Origin: Candidatus Poribacteria bacterium
GTDB lineage: Bacteria; Poribacteria; WGA-4E; WGA-3G
Length of the DNA stretch: 64,000 bases
Direction of reading: 5' to 3'
NCBI GenBank assembly: GCA_003635315.1
Contig: PYJD01000008.1
Location: 1-64,000, forward strand
Shown here: positions 44,433 to 53,747 of the stretch, piece after piece
Layout: every line of letters starts with the position of its first letter
Position numbering within the stretch: the first letter of the stretch is position 1
Notes under the pieces: generated by a model
Database searches by the model: none
The model's input: only the letters and a program-made list of their open reading frames with translations
Told to the model about the DNA's origin: nothing
Program-made: the position numbers and the translations under genes

Positions 44433-45004
44433 TGATGGAAATTCCAAAGATTATTGTGATAGGAGATAATACGCAAGCTGGTACATATATACTACGTATT
44501 CTATTACAGAAAGACACTGAATTAATATTTGGTCATTTTAAAAAAGGAAAACCAATTCACTTACCAGAAGGTATTTATACATATGTTGGTTCTGCATTAT
44601 CAGAAAAAGGTGCGACATCCCTGGCACGTCGTCTTGTACGGCATGCGACACGTACAGATGATAAACCACCACATAATATTAGGAAGGAAATGTTAAGTCG
44701 TTTTCAAGAAATTGAATTAGGACCACCGTACCCATTGCCAAAGAATGGAAAGAAATTGTTCTGGAATATTGACCATTTTTTGGATTTAGATTTGGCAGAA
44801 ATCATCAATGTAATTGCAATTAGATCTACTGAAAGATTAGAGAGCTATATAGCAGAATATTTAGAAAATGATACTAAGACCCAAATTATAGAGAAAAGTT
44901 TGGGTGCTAATGATTCACCAAAGAATACACATGTTTTACATGTCAATGCTGACGAACAATGGTGGTTAAACCTTCCAAACAATTTAATGGTAAGATTCCT
45001 TTGA
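44432..45004 (+). CDS. DUF123 GIY-YIG nuclease-fold protein
   Basis: A 190-residue protein with the DUF123 variant of the GIY-YIG fold: LPEGIYTYVGSALSEKGA, LARRLVRHATR and FWNIDHFLDL match the usual G-Y-Y-x-Y-V-G-S-A, R-L-x-R-H and H-W-H-I-D elements, the last with the first histidine replaced (FWNID). DUF123 domains are also found fused to endonuclease III in archaea. It may act on DNA or be a structural derivative. The start overlaps the upstream stop; a second ATG follows at once (44435). Confidence 0.8.
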   Translation: MMEIPKIIVIGDNTQAGTYILRILLQKDTELIFGHFKKGKPIHLPEGIYTYVGSALSEKGATSLARRLVRHATRTDDKPPHNIRKEMLSRFQEIELGPPYPLPKNGKKLFWNIDHFLDLDLAEIINVIAIRSTERLESYIAEYLENDTKTQIIEKSLGANDSPKNTHVLHVNADEQWWLNLPNNLMVRFL

Positions 45005-45076
45005 ATTGAAATTACAAACTACATACAGCTTTGTTTAATAGTAATACTAATTTAAGAATTAAAAAATGATAGATAT

Positions 45077-46192
45077 ATGCACGATCCACGATATGATAAA
45101 CTTGCAAATGTTCTAACAACACATTCTACTAAAATCCAACCTGGTGAATTTGTATTAATTGAAGGTATTGAAATTCCCCAGGAGATGGTCATTTCGCTTA
45201 TCCGATCTGTTCGCAAAGCAGGTGGAATTCCAATTGTTGAAATAAGACAAACCCGTATACAAAGAGAAATAATTCTGGGAGGAACTGATGAAGGAATTAA
45301 ACTCATCGGGGATTATGAATGCTACCGTATGAAACAAGTACAAGCCTATATAGGTATACGTGGTAGTTATAACATCACAGAAATGTCAGATGTTCCAACA
45401 GAAGCTATGCAAAGATATCAAAAATATCTCACGCGCCCTCTCAATGACATTAGAATACCAAATACAAAATGGGTTGTTTTGCGTTGGCCCCATCCCGCTT
45501 TGGCACAACAAGCCTCTATGAGCACTGAAGCATTTGAAGACTATTACTTTGATGTTTGCACTCTTGACTATAGTCACATGGAGAAGGCAATGGAACCATT
45601 AACAGGAATGATGGAGAAAACTGATGAGGTACATATAAAAGGAGTTAAGACCGATTTACGGTTTAGCATCAAGAATATACCTGTAATTCCTTGTGCTGGA
45701 GAATACAACATACCTGATGGTGAATGTTTTACATCCCCTATTAGAGATTCTGTTAATGGAACAATTCACTTCAATACTCCTACTATTTATCAAGGTACAA
45801 CATTTACGGATGTCTATCTCCATTTTGAAAACGGCAAAATAGTTGATGCTACAAGTAATCATACTGAAAAAATAAACCGTATTCTTGATACCGATGATGG
45901 TGCACGCTTTATCGGAGAATTTGCTATTGCATTTAACCCTTATATAACCAAACCGATGCTCGATATTCTCTTCGATGAAAAAATTGCAGGATCTTTTCAC
46001 TTTACTCCGGGACAAGCCTATGAAGAAGCTGATAATGGCAATAGGTCTGCTGTACATTGGGATATGGTAATGATTCAGACCCCTGAATATGGGGGTGGAG
46101 AGATATACTTTGATGGAGAACTCATTCGAAAAGATGGTCTTTTTATTCATCCTGCATTAGAGGGTTTAAATCCTGAAAATCTCATAAAATAA
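45077..46192 (+). CDS. M29-family aminopeptidase
   Basis: A 371-residue M29 (aminopeptidase T/AmpS) metallopeptidase. Recognisable elements: the N-terminal IQPGEFVLIEG, the metal-binding GEYNIPDGECFTSP, ARFIGEFAIAFNP, GSFHFTPGQAYEEADNG and SAVHWDMVM, which together supply the two glutamates, two histidines and an aspartate of the dinuclear site. It trims N-terminal residues from peptides in the cytosol, which fits the peptidase E-like gene just upstream in the same direction. Complete length. Confidence 0.9.
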   Translation: MHDPRYDKLANVLTTHSTKIQPGEFVLIEGIEIPQEMVISLIRSVRKAGGIPIVEIRQTRIQREIILGGTDEGIKLIGDYECYRMKQVQAYIGIRGSYNITEMSDVPTEAMQRYQKYLTRPLNDIRIPNTKWVVLRWPHPALAQQASMSTEAFEDYYFDVCTLDYSHMEKAMEPLTGMMEKTDEVHIKGVKTDLRFSIKNIPVIPCAGEYNIPDGECFTSPIRDSVNGTIHFNTPTIYQGTTFTDVYLHFENGKIVDATSNHTEKINRILDTDDGARFIGEFAIAFNPYITKPMLDILFDEKIAGSFHFTPGQAYEEADNGNRSAVHWDMVMIQTPEYGGGEIYFDGELIRKDGLFIHPALEGLNPENLIK

Positions 46193-46205
46193 TAATGGAG
46201 CACGT

Positions 46206-47642
46206 ATGTCACAATCACCTAATATACTTTTCCTTCTAACTGATCAACAAAGATATGACTCATTAGGGTGTAACGGAGCAACGATTTGCAAGACACCTGC
46301 AATTGATAGTATCGCCGCAACAGGAATGCGTTTTTCAAAGGCATATACACCAATTGCCCTTTGTTCACCTGCCCGTGGTTCATTACTTACAGGTTTATAT
46401 CCACATAATCACGGACAACTCTCCAATATGGGTAATTTTAATGGTGTGTTTTCTGATCAGATTCTTGATAAACCTGCCTATCCTCAACTCCTTAAAGAAA
46501 GCGGATATAATGTGTCATGTATAGGAAAATGGCATCTTGCTAAACAGGGGGACAATGCGTTTTGGGGTTATGATAAATGGCATCCATATAATGAATGGCA
46601 TCAATGGTTAAAAGATGATGGAATAGAATATAGGATAGATACAGATGCAGTACAACCCTATGAATGGGGTGGTGATGCTCCCTTTTACGGTGAACTCTCT
46701 CTACCCATTGATAGAACAATGGAAGCATGGACAGCGGATAAGACTATAGATCTTCTTAATGGATATGCTGACTCTGATAAACCCTTTATGATAGCAGCTA
46801 ATTTCTTTGGTCCCCACTTCCCTTATGCAGTACCTGAACCTTATCTGTCCATGTATGACCCAGATTCAGTTGAACGTTGGGGTAATTTTGATGAATTATT
46901 CATCAATAAACCTTTAATCCAACAGAAAGAGATGTTAAGATGGAATTCAAGTCATCTCACATGGGAAGATTGGCAAAAGGTAATCGCAGCATATTGGGGA
47001 TTCTGTACATTTATAGATGATCAAGTACAACGCATTCTGAACTGTCTTGAAGAAAATGGATTGGATGAGAATACGATAGTAATCTTTTCCACGGATCATG
47101 GTGATATGCTCGGAAGCCATCGTCTATTTAATAAAGGATTTCATATGTATGAGGAGACACATCACATCCCATTGGTTATCAGATGGAACGGGGTGACAAC
47201 CCCTGGATCTACCTGTAATGAATTTGTGAATCTTGTTGATTTAATGCCTACCTTCTTAGAAATCGGAGATGTTGATATACCTGATAATTTGGATGGCAGA
47301 TCTATTGTACCATTGCTTAAAGGGAATCAAGTTGACGATTGGAACGATGATGTATTCGCTGAATTTCACGGATATGAACCCACCCTTGCAACAGTTAGAA
47401 TGGTTCGCACTGATAATTGGAAATACGTATATAATCCATATAGTGAAGATGAACTTTATGATATGAAGAGTGATCCACATGAACTCCATAACCTTGCTAA
47501 TCACCTTGCATATAAGCATGTATTACGTCGAATGAAAGACCGAATGGTGAAATGGTTACGAGAAACGAAGGATAACATCGTCATGGAAGGTGGATGGCAA
47601 AGCAATTCATTCGATTTGCTAATCTCAGATCGTGAAAGATAG
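46206..47642 (+). CDS. Type I sulfatase
   Basis: A 478-residue sulfatase. The formylglycine motif is CSPARGSLLTG (C-x-P-x-R, the cysteine being converted to formylglycine), with calcium ligands in LLTDQQRYDSLG near the N-terminus and FSTDHGDMLGSH further on. No signal peptide is seen, so it would act inside the cell on imported sulfated glycans or small sulfate esters. GGAG lies five bases before the ATG. It is followed 14 bases later by a dioxygenase gene, likely one operon. No dedicated formylglycine-generating enzyme gene is in the window. Confidence 0.92.
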   Translation: MSQSPNILFLLTDQQRYDSLGCNGATICKTPAIDSIAATGMRFSKAYTPIALCSPARGSLLTGLYPHNHGQLSNMGNFNGVFSDQILDKPAYPQLLKESGYNVSCIGKWHLAKQGDNAFWGYDKWHPYNEWHQWLKDDGIEYRIDTDAVQPYEWGGDAPFYGELSLPIDRTMEAWTADKTIDLLNGYADSDKPFMIAANFFGPHFPYAVPEPYLSMYDPDSVERWGNFDELFINKPLIQQKEMLRWNSSHLTWEDWQKVIAAYWGFCTFIDDQVQRILNCLEENGLDENTIVIFSTDHGDMLGSHRLFNKGFHMYEETHHIPLVIRWNGVTTPGSTCNEFVNLVDLMPTFLEIGDVDIPDNLDGRSIVPLLKGNQVDDWNDDVFAEFHGYEPTLATVRMVRTDNWKYVYNPYSEDELYDMKSDPHELHNLANHLAYKHVLRRMKDRMVKWLRETKDNIVMEGGWQSNSFDLLISDRER

Positions 47643-47656
47643 GTAGGAATACTAAT

Positions 47657-48406
47657 ATGCTTGAAGAAACAATCGAACATTTGGAGACATTTGGATATTG
47701 TTTGATAGAAAACGCCATTACTGCTGAAAACACGGTAGAAATGGAGAAGAAATACTACCAACTTCATAATGATCCTATCAATAGAGAGTATTTTCAGAAT
47801 CCAAACGATGACTTGTATCAAACTCTATTTGGTGTTGCTAATCTTGATGAGAGTTGTTGGGATTGTATTGCTCATCCTCAAGTATTACAGGTTGTTCAAC
47901 ATTTTATCGGCGACAAAGTCCGTCTTGGAGAAGCATGTACAAAGTGGGTTAAACCGGGTGCTGGTCCGGGTGGAATCCATACGGATTCAACCCACGACCT
48001 ACCTAAGTATCTCCCTGAAACTCCTTGGATGATTAATACAATATGGATGATAACTGATTTTACTGTTGAAAACGGTGCCACAGTCGTTGTTCCATTCAGT
48101 CATAAGACAAGACGTAGACCATCAGGGACAGATCTATCTGAATGTATTCCGACCCCAATATCTGGAAAACGCGGTTCTGTTCTATTGTGGCAGGGAGGAA
48201 CATGGCACGGAAATGGTGCTAACACAACAAAAGACCAACATAGAATGGCTCTGAATATAGCATATTATCCTGCATGGTGGAATCTCATGCGCGAAGGTGG
48301 ACATCAACCCATTTATCCTGAAGTATATGAAAGAATGCCTGAACCACTTCAGGTGCTTGTCAAACACAAAGTAGCAAAGCAGAGAGAAGATATTTATGAA
48401 AACTAA
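47657..48406 (+). CDS. Phytanoyl-CoA dioxygenase-family protein
   Basis: A 249-residue Fe(II)/2-oxoglutarate dioxygenase of the PhyH family. Iron ligands: GGIHTDSTHDLP (H-x-D) and WQGGTWHGNGANTT (distal His); DQHRMALNIAYYP holds the 2-oxoglutarate arginine. Full length for the family and without the HEAT extension of the paralogue at 9444. It starts 14 bases after the sulfatase stop, behind AGGTAGGA, so the pair is probably co-transcribed. Substrate unknown. Confidence 0.9.
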   Translation: MLEETIEHLETFGYCLIENAITAENTVEMEKKYYQLHNDPINREYFQNPNDDLYQTLFGVANLDESCWDCIAHPQVLQVVQHFIGDKVRLGEACTKWVKPGAGPGGIHTDSTHDLPKYLPETPWMINTIWMITDFTVENGATVVVPFSHKTRRRPSGTDLSECIPTPISGKRGSVLLWQGGTWHGNGANTTKDQHRMALNIAYYPAWWNLMREGGHQPIYPEVYERMPEPLQVLVKHKVAKQREDIYEN

Positions 48407-48461
48407 TGCAATTTAACCTTGATTTGACGCTCATTCTATACTCTCAATAAAGGAGTAAATT

Positions 48462-49457
48462 ATGCGTTTCCTATGTGCCAAGAGAAGTCTTTTTCCTTTT
48501 CTATTTTTATATACTGTTTTTTTTGCGTTTTTCATTGTAGCAACCGCACAGAATACTACAAACAATACAACAGAAACGAACAACAAGAATAAAACAGATG
48601 AAACTCTTGATTATGACGTGCTTTTAGCAGGCATCAAATATCACGATGAGTTGGTGAAATCCGGAGAAGCAAACGTAGTTTACTCAATTGAACAAACTAC
48701 GTTACCTGTTGGACATAGAGATCGCTCAAACACTCTATCTGGTGCTATAATCTTTGATTCGGATAACATCCATTGGGATACTCCTTCAAAAACTATCATT
48801 TTAAAGCCAAACTCATCATGGCAAGTAATTCTTTACCCCAAAAGCAAAAGAAGACCTCTCTATTTCTTTGCTCCACAAAAATCTGAATTACCTAACTACC
48901 TTGTTGATCCGAGGAGATGGTTTTCTATTAGCAACCATCAGGATCTACCAACATATCTGAGGAATGAAAACTTTCAAATCCAAAAAACTGAAATTCTCAA
49001 AGATGATCAGGGCAAAGATGTATTCTGTTATGTTTTAGATAAACAATATATAGAGATATCGAAAGATAAACAAGCGGATACGTTTACACGGATTTGGATA
49101 TCACCGGAGCGTGGGTTTCGATATATGAAATTTGAAATCCAGCAACCTACTCAGGTCGATATCAACGATGGTAAAATAAAACAGGGAACTTTTATGAACA
49201 CTCGTATTACTCTTTCTTATCAGCAATTTGGAGAGATATGGTTCCCAAAGAAAGGTGTTACCAATACCTCTCTGATTGACTCTGATGGTAAAAAACAGAC
49301 TATTATCCGGCAGACAATGGAAACAAAGAACTGCAAATTGAACCACTCTATCCCAGAGGAGATCTTCACGATGGACATTCCGGATGATGTAGAAATTCAG
49401 GTTAATAACCGTAAATTATCTAAGGCGGCATTCCTACGTCAATATGGACAGAAATAG
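48462..49457 (+). CDS. Exported LolA-like/outer-membrane-sorting-type protein
   Basis: A 331-residue exported protein (signal peptide MRFLCAKRSLFPFLFLY ... ATAQ), then a beta-rich domain that begins LLAGIKYHDELVKSGEANVVYS and continues in alternating strands, as in LolA/LolB-type lipid-binding halves of barrels. Notable segments are DPRRWFSISNHQDLPTYLRNENF, ISPERGFRYMKFEIQ, FGEIWFPKKGV and MDIPDDVEI. A closely related but stop-broken copy lies at 51027. A very strong AAAGGAG precedes the ATG. Role in envelope biogenesis is possible but not shown. Confidence 0.65.
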   Translation: MRFLCAKRSLFPFLFLYTVFFAFFIVATAQNTTNNTTETNNKNKTDETLDYDVLLAGIKYHDELVKSGEANVVYSIEQTTLPVGHRDRSNTLSGAIIFDSDNIHWDTPSKTIILKPNSSWQVILYPKSKRRPLYFFAPQKSELPNYLVDPRRWFSISNHQDLPTYLRNENFQIQKTEILKDDQGKDVFCYVLDKQYIEISKDKQADTFTRIWISPERGFRYMKFEIQQPTQVDINDGKIKQGTFMNTRITLSYQQFGEIWFPKKGVTNTSLIDSDGKKQTIIRQTMETKNCKLNHSIPEEIFTMDIPDDVEIQVNNRKLSKAAFLRQYGQK

Positions 49458-49588
49458 CAACATCATTAAACTGTCCAAATTTTGACTATGATACCTATTT
49501 TCCGAAGATTCTACACGATATGATACATTCAGAGACAATAGAGTAAAGGAAAAATAACATTATCCCAAACATAAAGGAGGATTTAATT

Positions 49589-50302
49589 ATGCTTTTCCGA
49601 TCCAAATGGTTCTGGAGTGGTATGTTAGTTTGTGTTGGTGTTCTAGTATTCCTCGGGGTTATAGTTTACCAAACGGACCAACCGAAAGAAACTATAAAGA
49701 CTTACAAAGTTGTCACCCCCGCATCGCGAAGCGATGCAGCACAACTGAAAGACAAATCACTGAATCGAGATCATCATATAAATAATGTAGATAAAGACAA
49801 GAATATAAATGAGACTCCAGTTACAGATCCAGTAAAGGTAGATATAGCTGCGAAGCAGCCTTTAGATTCAGAAAAACTTCTTGATGAAAATAGTGGTTTC
49901 TCTAATACAAGAACTCAAAGCGTTTCTGAAGTTAAGACAGAACGTCTTTATGGATTAACGATCGCTGAGATGGAGAAGAGAATTCCATTGCTAGAGGAAG
50001 AAATTCGCACCAATCTGACAAAGGCAGTAAAGCTTTACACCGACCTACGAAAGACGGATGGAATGGCAGGTAAATCGACTGAGATTGCTGCCTGGCGTGA
50101 TGAAACATGGGCAGAGGTTAAAAGGTTATTCCATGATGTCGCTGACACCGGTAAAATTATGCAATACGTTTCTTACTTGAAAGTCATCGGTTGGGAAACG
50201 GACCCAATACTCCCCGGCGGATGGATTTTTAATCTAACCGAATCTCTGCCGATGCAGGTTACCTATGTGGAAGATCCACATAATCTTTCAGATAGGAGGT
50301 GA
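49589..50302 (+). CDS. Membrane-anchored protein of unknown function
   Basis: A 237-residue protein with one N-terminal membrane helix (about residues 8-28, FWSGMLVCVGVLVFLGVIVY), a disordered polar linker to about residue 120 and a helical C-terminal region (MEKRIPLLEEEIRTNLTKAVKLYTDLRKT ... LFHDVADTGKIMQYVSYLKVIGWE). AAAGGAGG precedes the ATG. The linker contains two GAA-looped palindromes in frame (49734 and 49847). No family recognised. It lies in a run of exported-protein genes on the same strand. Confidence 0.7.
   Translation: MLFRSKWFWSGMLVCVGVLVFLGVIVYQTDQPKETIKTYKVVTPASRSDAAQLKDKSLNRDHHINNVDKDKNINETPVTDPVKVDIAAKQPLDSEKLLDENSGFSNTRTQSVSEVKTERLYGLTIAEMEKRIPLLEEEIRTNLTKAVKLYTDLRKTDGMAGKSTEIAAWRDETWAEVKRLFHDVADTGKIMQYVSYLKVIGWETDPILPGGWIFNLTESLPMQVTYVEDPHNLSDRR
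49734..49750. repeat. GAA-looped palindrome inside a coding region
   Basis: GCATCGC and GCGATGC around GAA, a perfect 7-bp hairpin encoding part of PASRSDAA in the linker of the membrane-anchored protein. A second, smaller one (GCTGC-GAA-GCAGC) lies at 49847-49859 in the same gene. Both keep the reading frame. Confidence 0.6.
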
Positions 50303-50412
50303 TACTTAGAATTAACATATTTTCACCGGTAGTAATATTTTTTGATATAACTGCCGAGAGACTCATTTATCACTCAAACTACTAAACTTATTAGAAGAAA
50401 GGAATTTTCATC

Positions 50413-50841
50413 ATGAAAGCGAAATTTTGGTTATGTTACTTCATCTCTACATTGGTTATACTTAGTGGAGTTTAGATGAGAACAGCAGATATGTCAAATG
50501 CTCCCTTGGTATTATCTGACTTGCAAATGGAACTATTGTCAGGAACAGAAATGCTGATGGATTGGGATTGCATTTTTATGGACCCATGTCAAGACATTCC
50601 TTGTAATAATAATCTACTACAGGTAGATGGAGTTAAAGGTTGCAAGGGATGTGAGACTGCACCCAATCTTACCTGTTATCTCATTGGATCTATCACGTGT
50701 GATACTTGTAGGGTTTGGCAATATCAGACATCGTGTAGCGATATCCCAGAACTCGTATATACTACCTCATACAAAAAAGTGAGTAGATTAGTTTTCTACC
50801 TTATTAAACAACAGAGAGGGAGAGATATCCGCTACTCATGA
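50413..50841 (+). pseudogene. Cysteine-rich secreted protein, broken by an in-frame TAG
   Basis: ATG 50413, behind AAAGGA, starts a signal-peptide-like sequence (MKAKFWLCYFISTLVILSGV) that ends at a TAG (50473-50475). The same frame continues without interruption for another 121 codons with a cysteine-rich sequence: WDCIFMDPCQDIPCNN, VKGCKGCETAPNLTC, ITCDTCRVW. The join suggests one gene of about 142 residues with a single nonsense change at codon 21. The C-rich part could instead start at the ATG directly after the stop but would then lack export. Family unknown. Confidence 0.6.
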
Positions 50842-51026
50842 GGTGTCTCTCATCCCCTTCACCCAATTTATCCAATTATAATTAGTTCAATTTCATCTAA
50901 TGAATGTAGGATTTCACACAACCTTCATTCTTCAATGAAACATTTATGTACCATCTTCAAATAATTAGACCTTGACGGTGTTTAGAATCACGACAATAGA
51001 AACATTACTTCAATAGGAGGGAATCA

Positions 51027-51965
51027 ATGTTCTACTCACGTTTAAAAGTATTTGTCATTATGCTTTTCTATTTTCTTGCCACCACCGCTATGGCAGAAAC
51101 AATAGCAAAAGGTAAGGACAGTGAGTTAGATTTTGAAATGATTTTGGCTGGCATCAAACATTACGATGAGTTAGTTCACTCTGGAGAAGGAAAATGTAGA
51201 CTGACCATCCACTAAACTGGAATAAATGGTAATAAACGAAAGTTTACATATGACCTCGTCTTCAATTCAAACCAGATACGTATGGAGTTTGAAACGAGTA
51301 TCTCAGAACAGAATGTCCACTCTCCGAAAACAACCATTGTTGCTACCCCAACCGGAGTCTGGGAAGTGTTATATCTCAAACCCAAGACTCTATACATATT
51401 CGACATAGACACCAAATTGAGAGTATTGCATAGATGGTCGGATCCAAGGCGATGGCTTAGGATCAGTAATAATGAGGATATACCAACTTACCTAAGAGAA
51501 TACAACTTCCGTATAGAGAAGCAGGAAAACCTTAATAATGTTTTTTGTTATGTGTTTAAAAAAGAAAATTCCTCAGTGAACAACTATGAAAGATTTTGGA
51601 TCGCACCTGAGCAAGGTTTTCGCTTCCTGAAACGCGAAACTGTACGTCCTCTTAAGGTAGATTCTTATGACGGTATACTTAAGAAAGGCACCCCATACTT
51701 AACTCGTATGACAGCATCCTATAAACAATATGGAGAAGCATGGTTTCCTAAAAAATGTCTAGCGGAACACTTCTGGATTGACCCAAACGGAAAGAAACAT
51801 GCCAACGGCGGAATGACACTGGAGATAAAGGACTGGAAAGTAAATCACAACATATTGCCGAAGGTATTTACCGTAGACATTCCTGACGATGCAATGATTA
51901 AAGTAGAAGGACTAAGGAAGACATTGTCCAAGGCAGAATTCCTTCAAAGATACAAACAGGAATAA
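51027..51965 (+). pseudogene. LolA-like paralogue broken by an in-frame TAA
   Basis: A paralogue of the gene at 48462. Codons 1-62 (signal peptide MFYSRLKVFVIMLFYFLATT, then ILAGIKHYDELVHSGEG) end in TAA at 51213-51215, and the same frame then runs on to 51965 with matching sequence: SDPRRWLRISNNEDIPTYLR, IAPEQGFRFLK, YGEAWFPKK, VDIPDDAMI. The intact paralogue has Gln at the aligned place (SIEQT against TIH-stop-T), so one C-to-T change would convert CAA to TAA. The ribosome site (GGAGG) is still perfect. Read through, it would be 312 residues. Confidence 0.75.
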
Positions 51966-51993
51966 GAAACAAAGTATTATCCTAAACTAAATA

Positions 51994-52141
51994 ATACCAT
52001 TTCTATTTATTATATGCCATTATAACACACCCTCTTTGGTAGGTGGGGAATGCCATTAGGCATTCATAACCGTTGATTTGGATTCCGATCCCCGATCTTC
52101 TATACCACGGCAAATGGTAAAACTACTATTAGAAATGGTAT
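51994..52141. mobile_element. MITE, copy C (148 bp)
   Basis: Inverted ends ATACCATTTCTA (51994-52005) and TAGAAATGGTAT (52130-52141), TA on both flanks. The interior matches the reversed copy at 822-936 (GCCATTATAAC-ACACCCTCTT on the left; ACGGCAAATGG on the right). No coding capacity. The rest of 52142-52452 holds only a short possible relic reading IPAEIEDVYLPKSGFYLSHW near 52200-52260, too short to call. Confidence 0.7.
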
Positions 52142-52452
52142 TAGTTAGAGACGCAGCAACGAAAATAAATGGAATGAAACGATTGATACTTTCGCAAGCC
52201 TTCTTCTGATACCTGCTGAAATCGAAGATGTTTACCTGCCAAAAAGTGGTTTTTATCTTTCACATTGGTTTCACAAGTATTCAACGATCTGCGGGATCTC
52301 AAGTACAATATGGTTGTAATGATATAGAATGAAAATGATAGTGTTCTACTATAGCAGAACCTGTTCTATTACGCCGAATTAGTTGAAATCCTACATTAAC
52401 GAATTATGTATTCTTGTATTCAAGATTCAGCAGAAATATGTAAAGAATTATC

Positions 52453-53709
52453 TCAACGTACCCTTTGACCCGTTTGAAACACTGCCCTTACATGACTAAA
52501 AGCATCTACATCTGACGTAGGATCACCTTCCACAGCAACCAGATCAGCAACCTTCCCAGGTTCGATTGTTCCAATCTCATTATCCATTCCAATTGCCTCC
52601 GCGGAAATCCGTGTTGCAGAAATTAGTGCTTCTGCTGGTGTAAAACCAACTTCAACAAGTAGCTGTAAATCGTAATCAAGATGACCAAAAGCAAGATTGT
52701 TAACACCTGAATCAGTTCCTGGAACAATACGATCCTTAAGACAGAAATCAAGCATCCGTCGCATCACATCCAATCGTTCTTCTGCTCGTTCTTCTTGTTG
52801 TTGTAATAGGTTCAATTCCTGTGGTGTAATTTCATCATTCTCTTGTTTCTTCCGAAGTTCGACTATCCGCGGGTAATCCGTCCATGCTTGAAGAGTAGGA
52901 CTAATCCATATACCTGATTCTGCCATCATCTCAGCTATTTTTGGATCAAATCGCAGCTTCCCGTCTGGTTCAAGGAATTCTGCATGTTCCATTAGATCAA
53001 TACCCGCATTTACCGCACGCACCATCGACTCAGAAGCGCGACAATGGGCAGCTGTAAGACGATGAAAATGATGGGCTTCATGCACGGCTGCATGTAATTC
53101 TTCAACAGAATAACTTGCACGTCCCGGTATAGTTCCTTCTGTTCCACCACCTGAAGCCATGATCTTTATATAATCAGCTCCTTCATGAACCAATCTTCTA
53201 ACTGACTTCCTTATCTCATCTTCCCCATCAGCAGTCTCATTACACATATGAAAATGTCCACCCGTACATGTAATTGGTCTTCCACTCACCAATGTGCGGG
53301 GTCCAGGAATATACCCACGGGTGATTCCTTCTTTCAAGTAAAAACCAACCTTGTTTCTCGCCCCGTGTTCTCTAATGGTTGTAATCCCTGCTGATAGATG
53401 CAATTGTAAATTCATCGCACCGGTCAATACCATCATCTCATCCGACTCAGAAAACATCTCCACATAATTTCGTCCATCACCAGCCAGACTCAAATGTGTA
53501 TGTCCATCTATGAGACCGGGTATTACACACAATTCACCAAGATCAATTTCTTCAGTATCGGGAGATAAAGCTTTTGAAATTTCCTCTTGATCACCAAACC
53601 TAACAATCCTACCACCTGAAATGAGTATTGATTGATTTGTTTGTAATAATGTATTCACTCCATCAATAAGATATTTACTCTTGACGACTATAGTTTTTTT
53701 ATCCATCAT
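52453..53709 (-). CDS. Amidohydrolase (imidazolonepropionase/prolidase-like)
   Basis: A 418-residue amidohydrolase-superfamily enzyme. Metal-site elements: GLIDGHTHLSLAG (H-x-H), ADYIKIMASGGG with the usual bridging lysine, LTAAHCRASES, LMEHAEFL and VPGTDSGVNN with the catalytic aspartate. The beta-sandwich ends are SKYLIDGV and EPGKVADLVAVEGDP. It resembles the Xaa-Pro/imidazolone amidohydrolases found in environmental bacteria and acts in the cytosol on an amide or cyclic imide, substrate unknown. It is 38 bases after the nitrilase gene on the same strand. Confidence 0.88.
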   Translation of the reverse strand: MMDKKTIVVKSKYLIDGVNTLLQTNQSILISGGRIVRFGDQEEISKALSPDTEEIDLGELCVIPGLIDGHTHLSLAGDGRNYVEMFSESDEMMVLTGAMNLQLHLSAGITTIREHGARNKVGFYLKEGITRGYIPGPRTLVSGRPITCTGGHFHMCNETADGEDEIRKSVRRLVHEGADYIKIMASGGGTEGTIPGRASYSVEELHAAVHEAHHFHRLTAAHCRASESMVRAVNAGIDLMEHAEFLEPDGKLRFDPKIAEMMAESGIWISPTLQAWTDYPRIVELRKKQENDEITPQELNLLQQQEERAEERLDVMRRMLDFCLKDRIVPGTDSGVNNLAFGHLDYDLQLLVEVGFTPAEALISATRISAEAIGMDNEIGTIEPGKVADLVAVEGDPTSDVDAFSHVRAVFQTGQRVR

Positions 53710-53747
53710 ATTATAAACCTAAAGATACTCGTTAGTGTTGAATGATA

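Noticed and set aside
45656..46150. 164-residue leftward frame opposite the M29 aminopeptidase
   Set aside because: No recognisable domain, and the forward frame contains full M29 metal motifs.
52142..52452. Possible protein relic near 52200-52260
   Set aside because: Only about 40 residues in one frame, with no family match, start or ribosome site.
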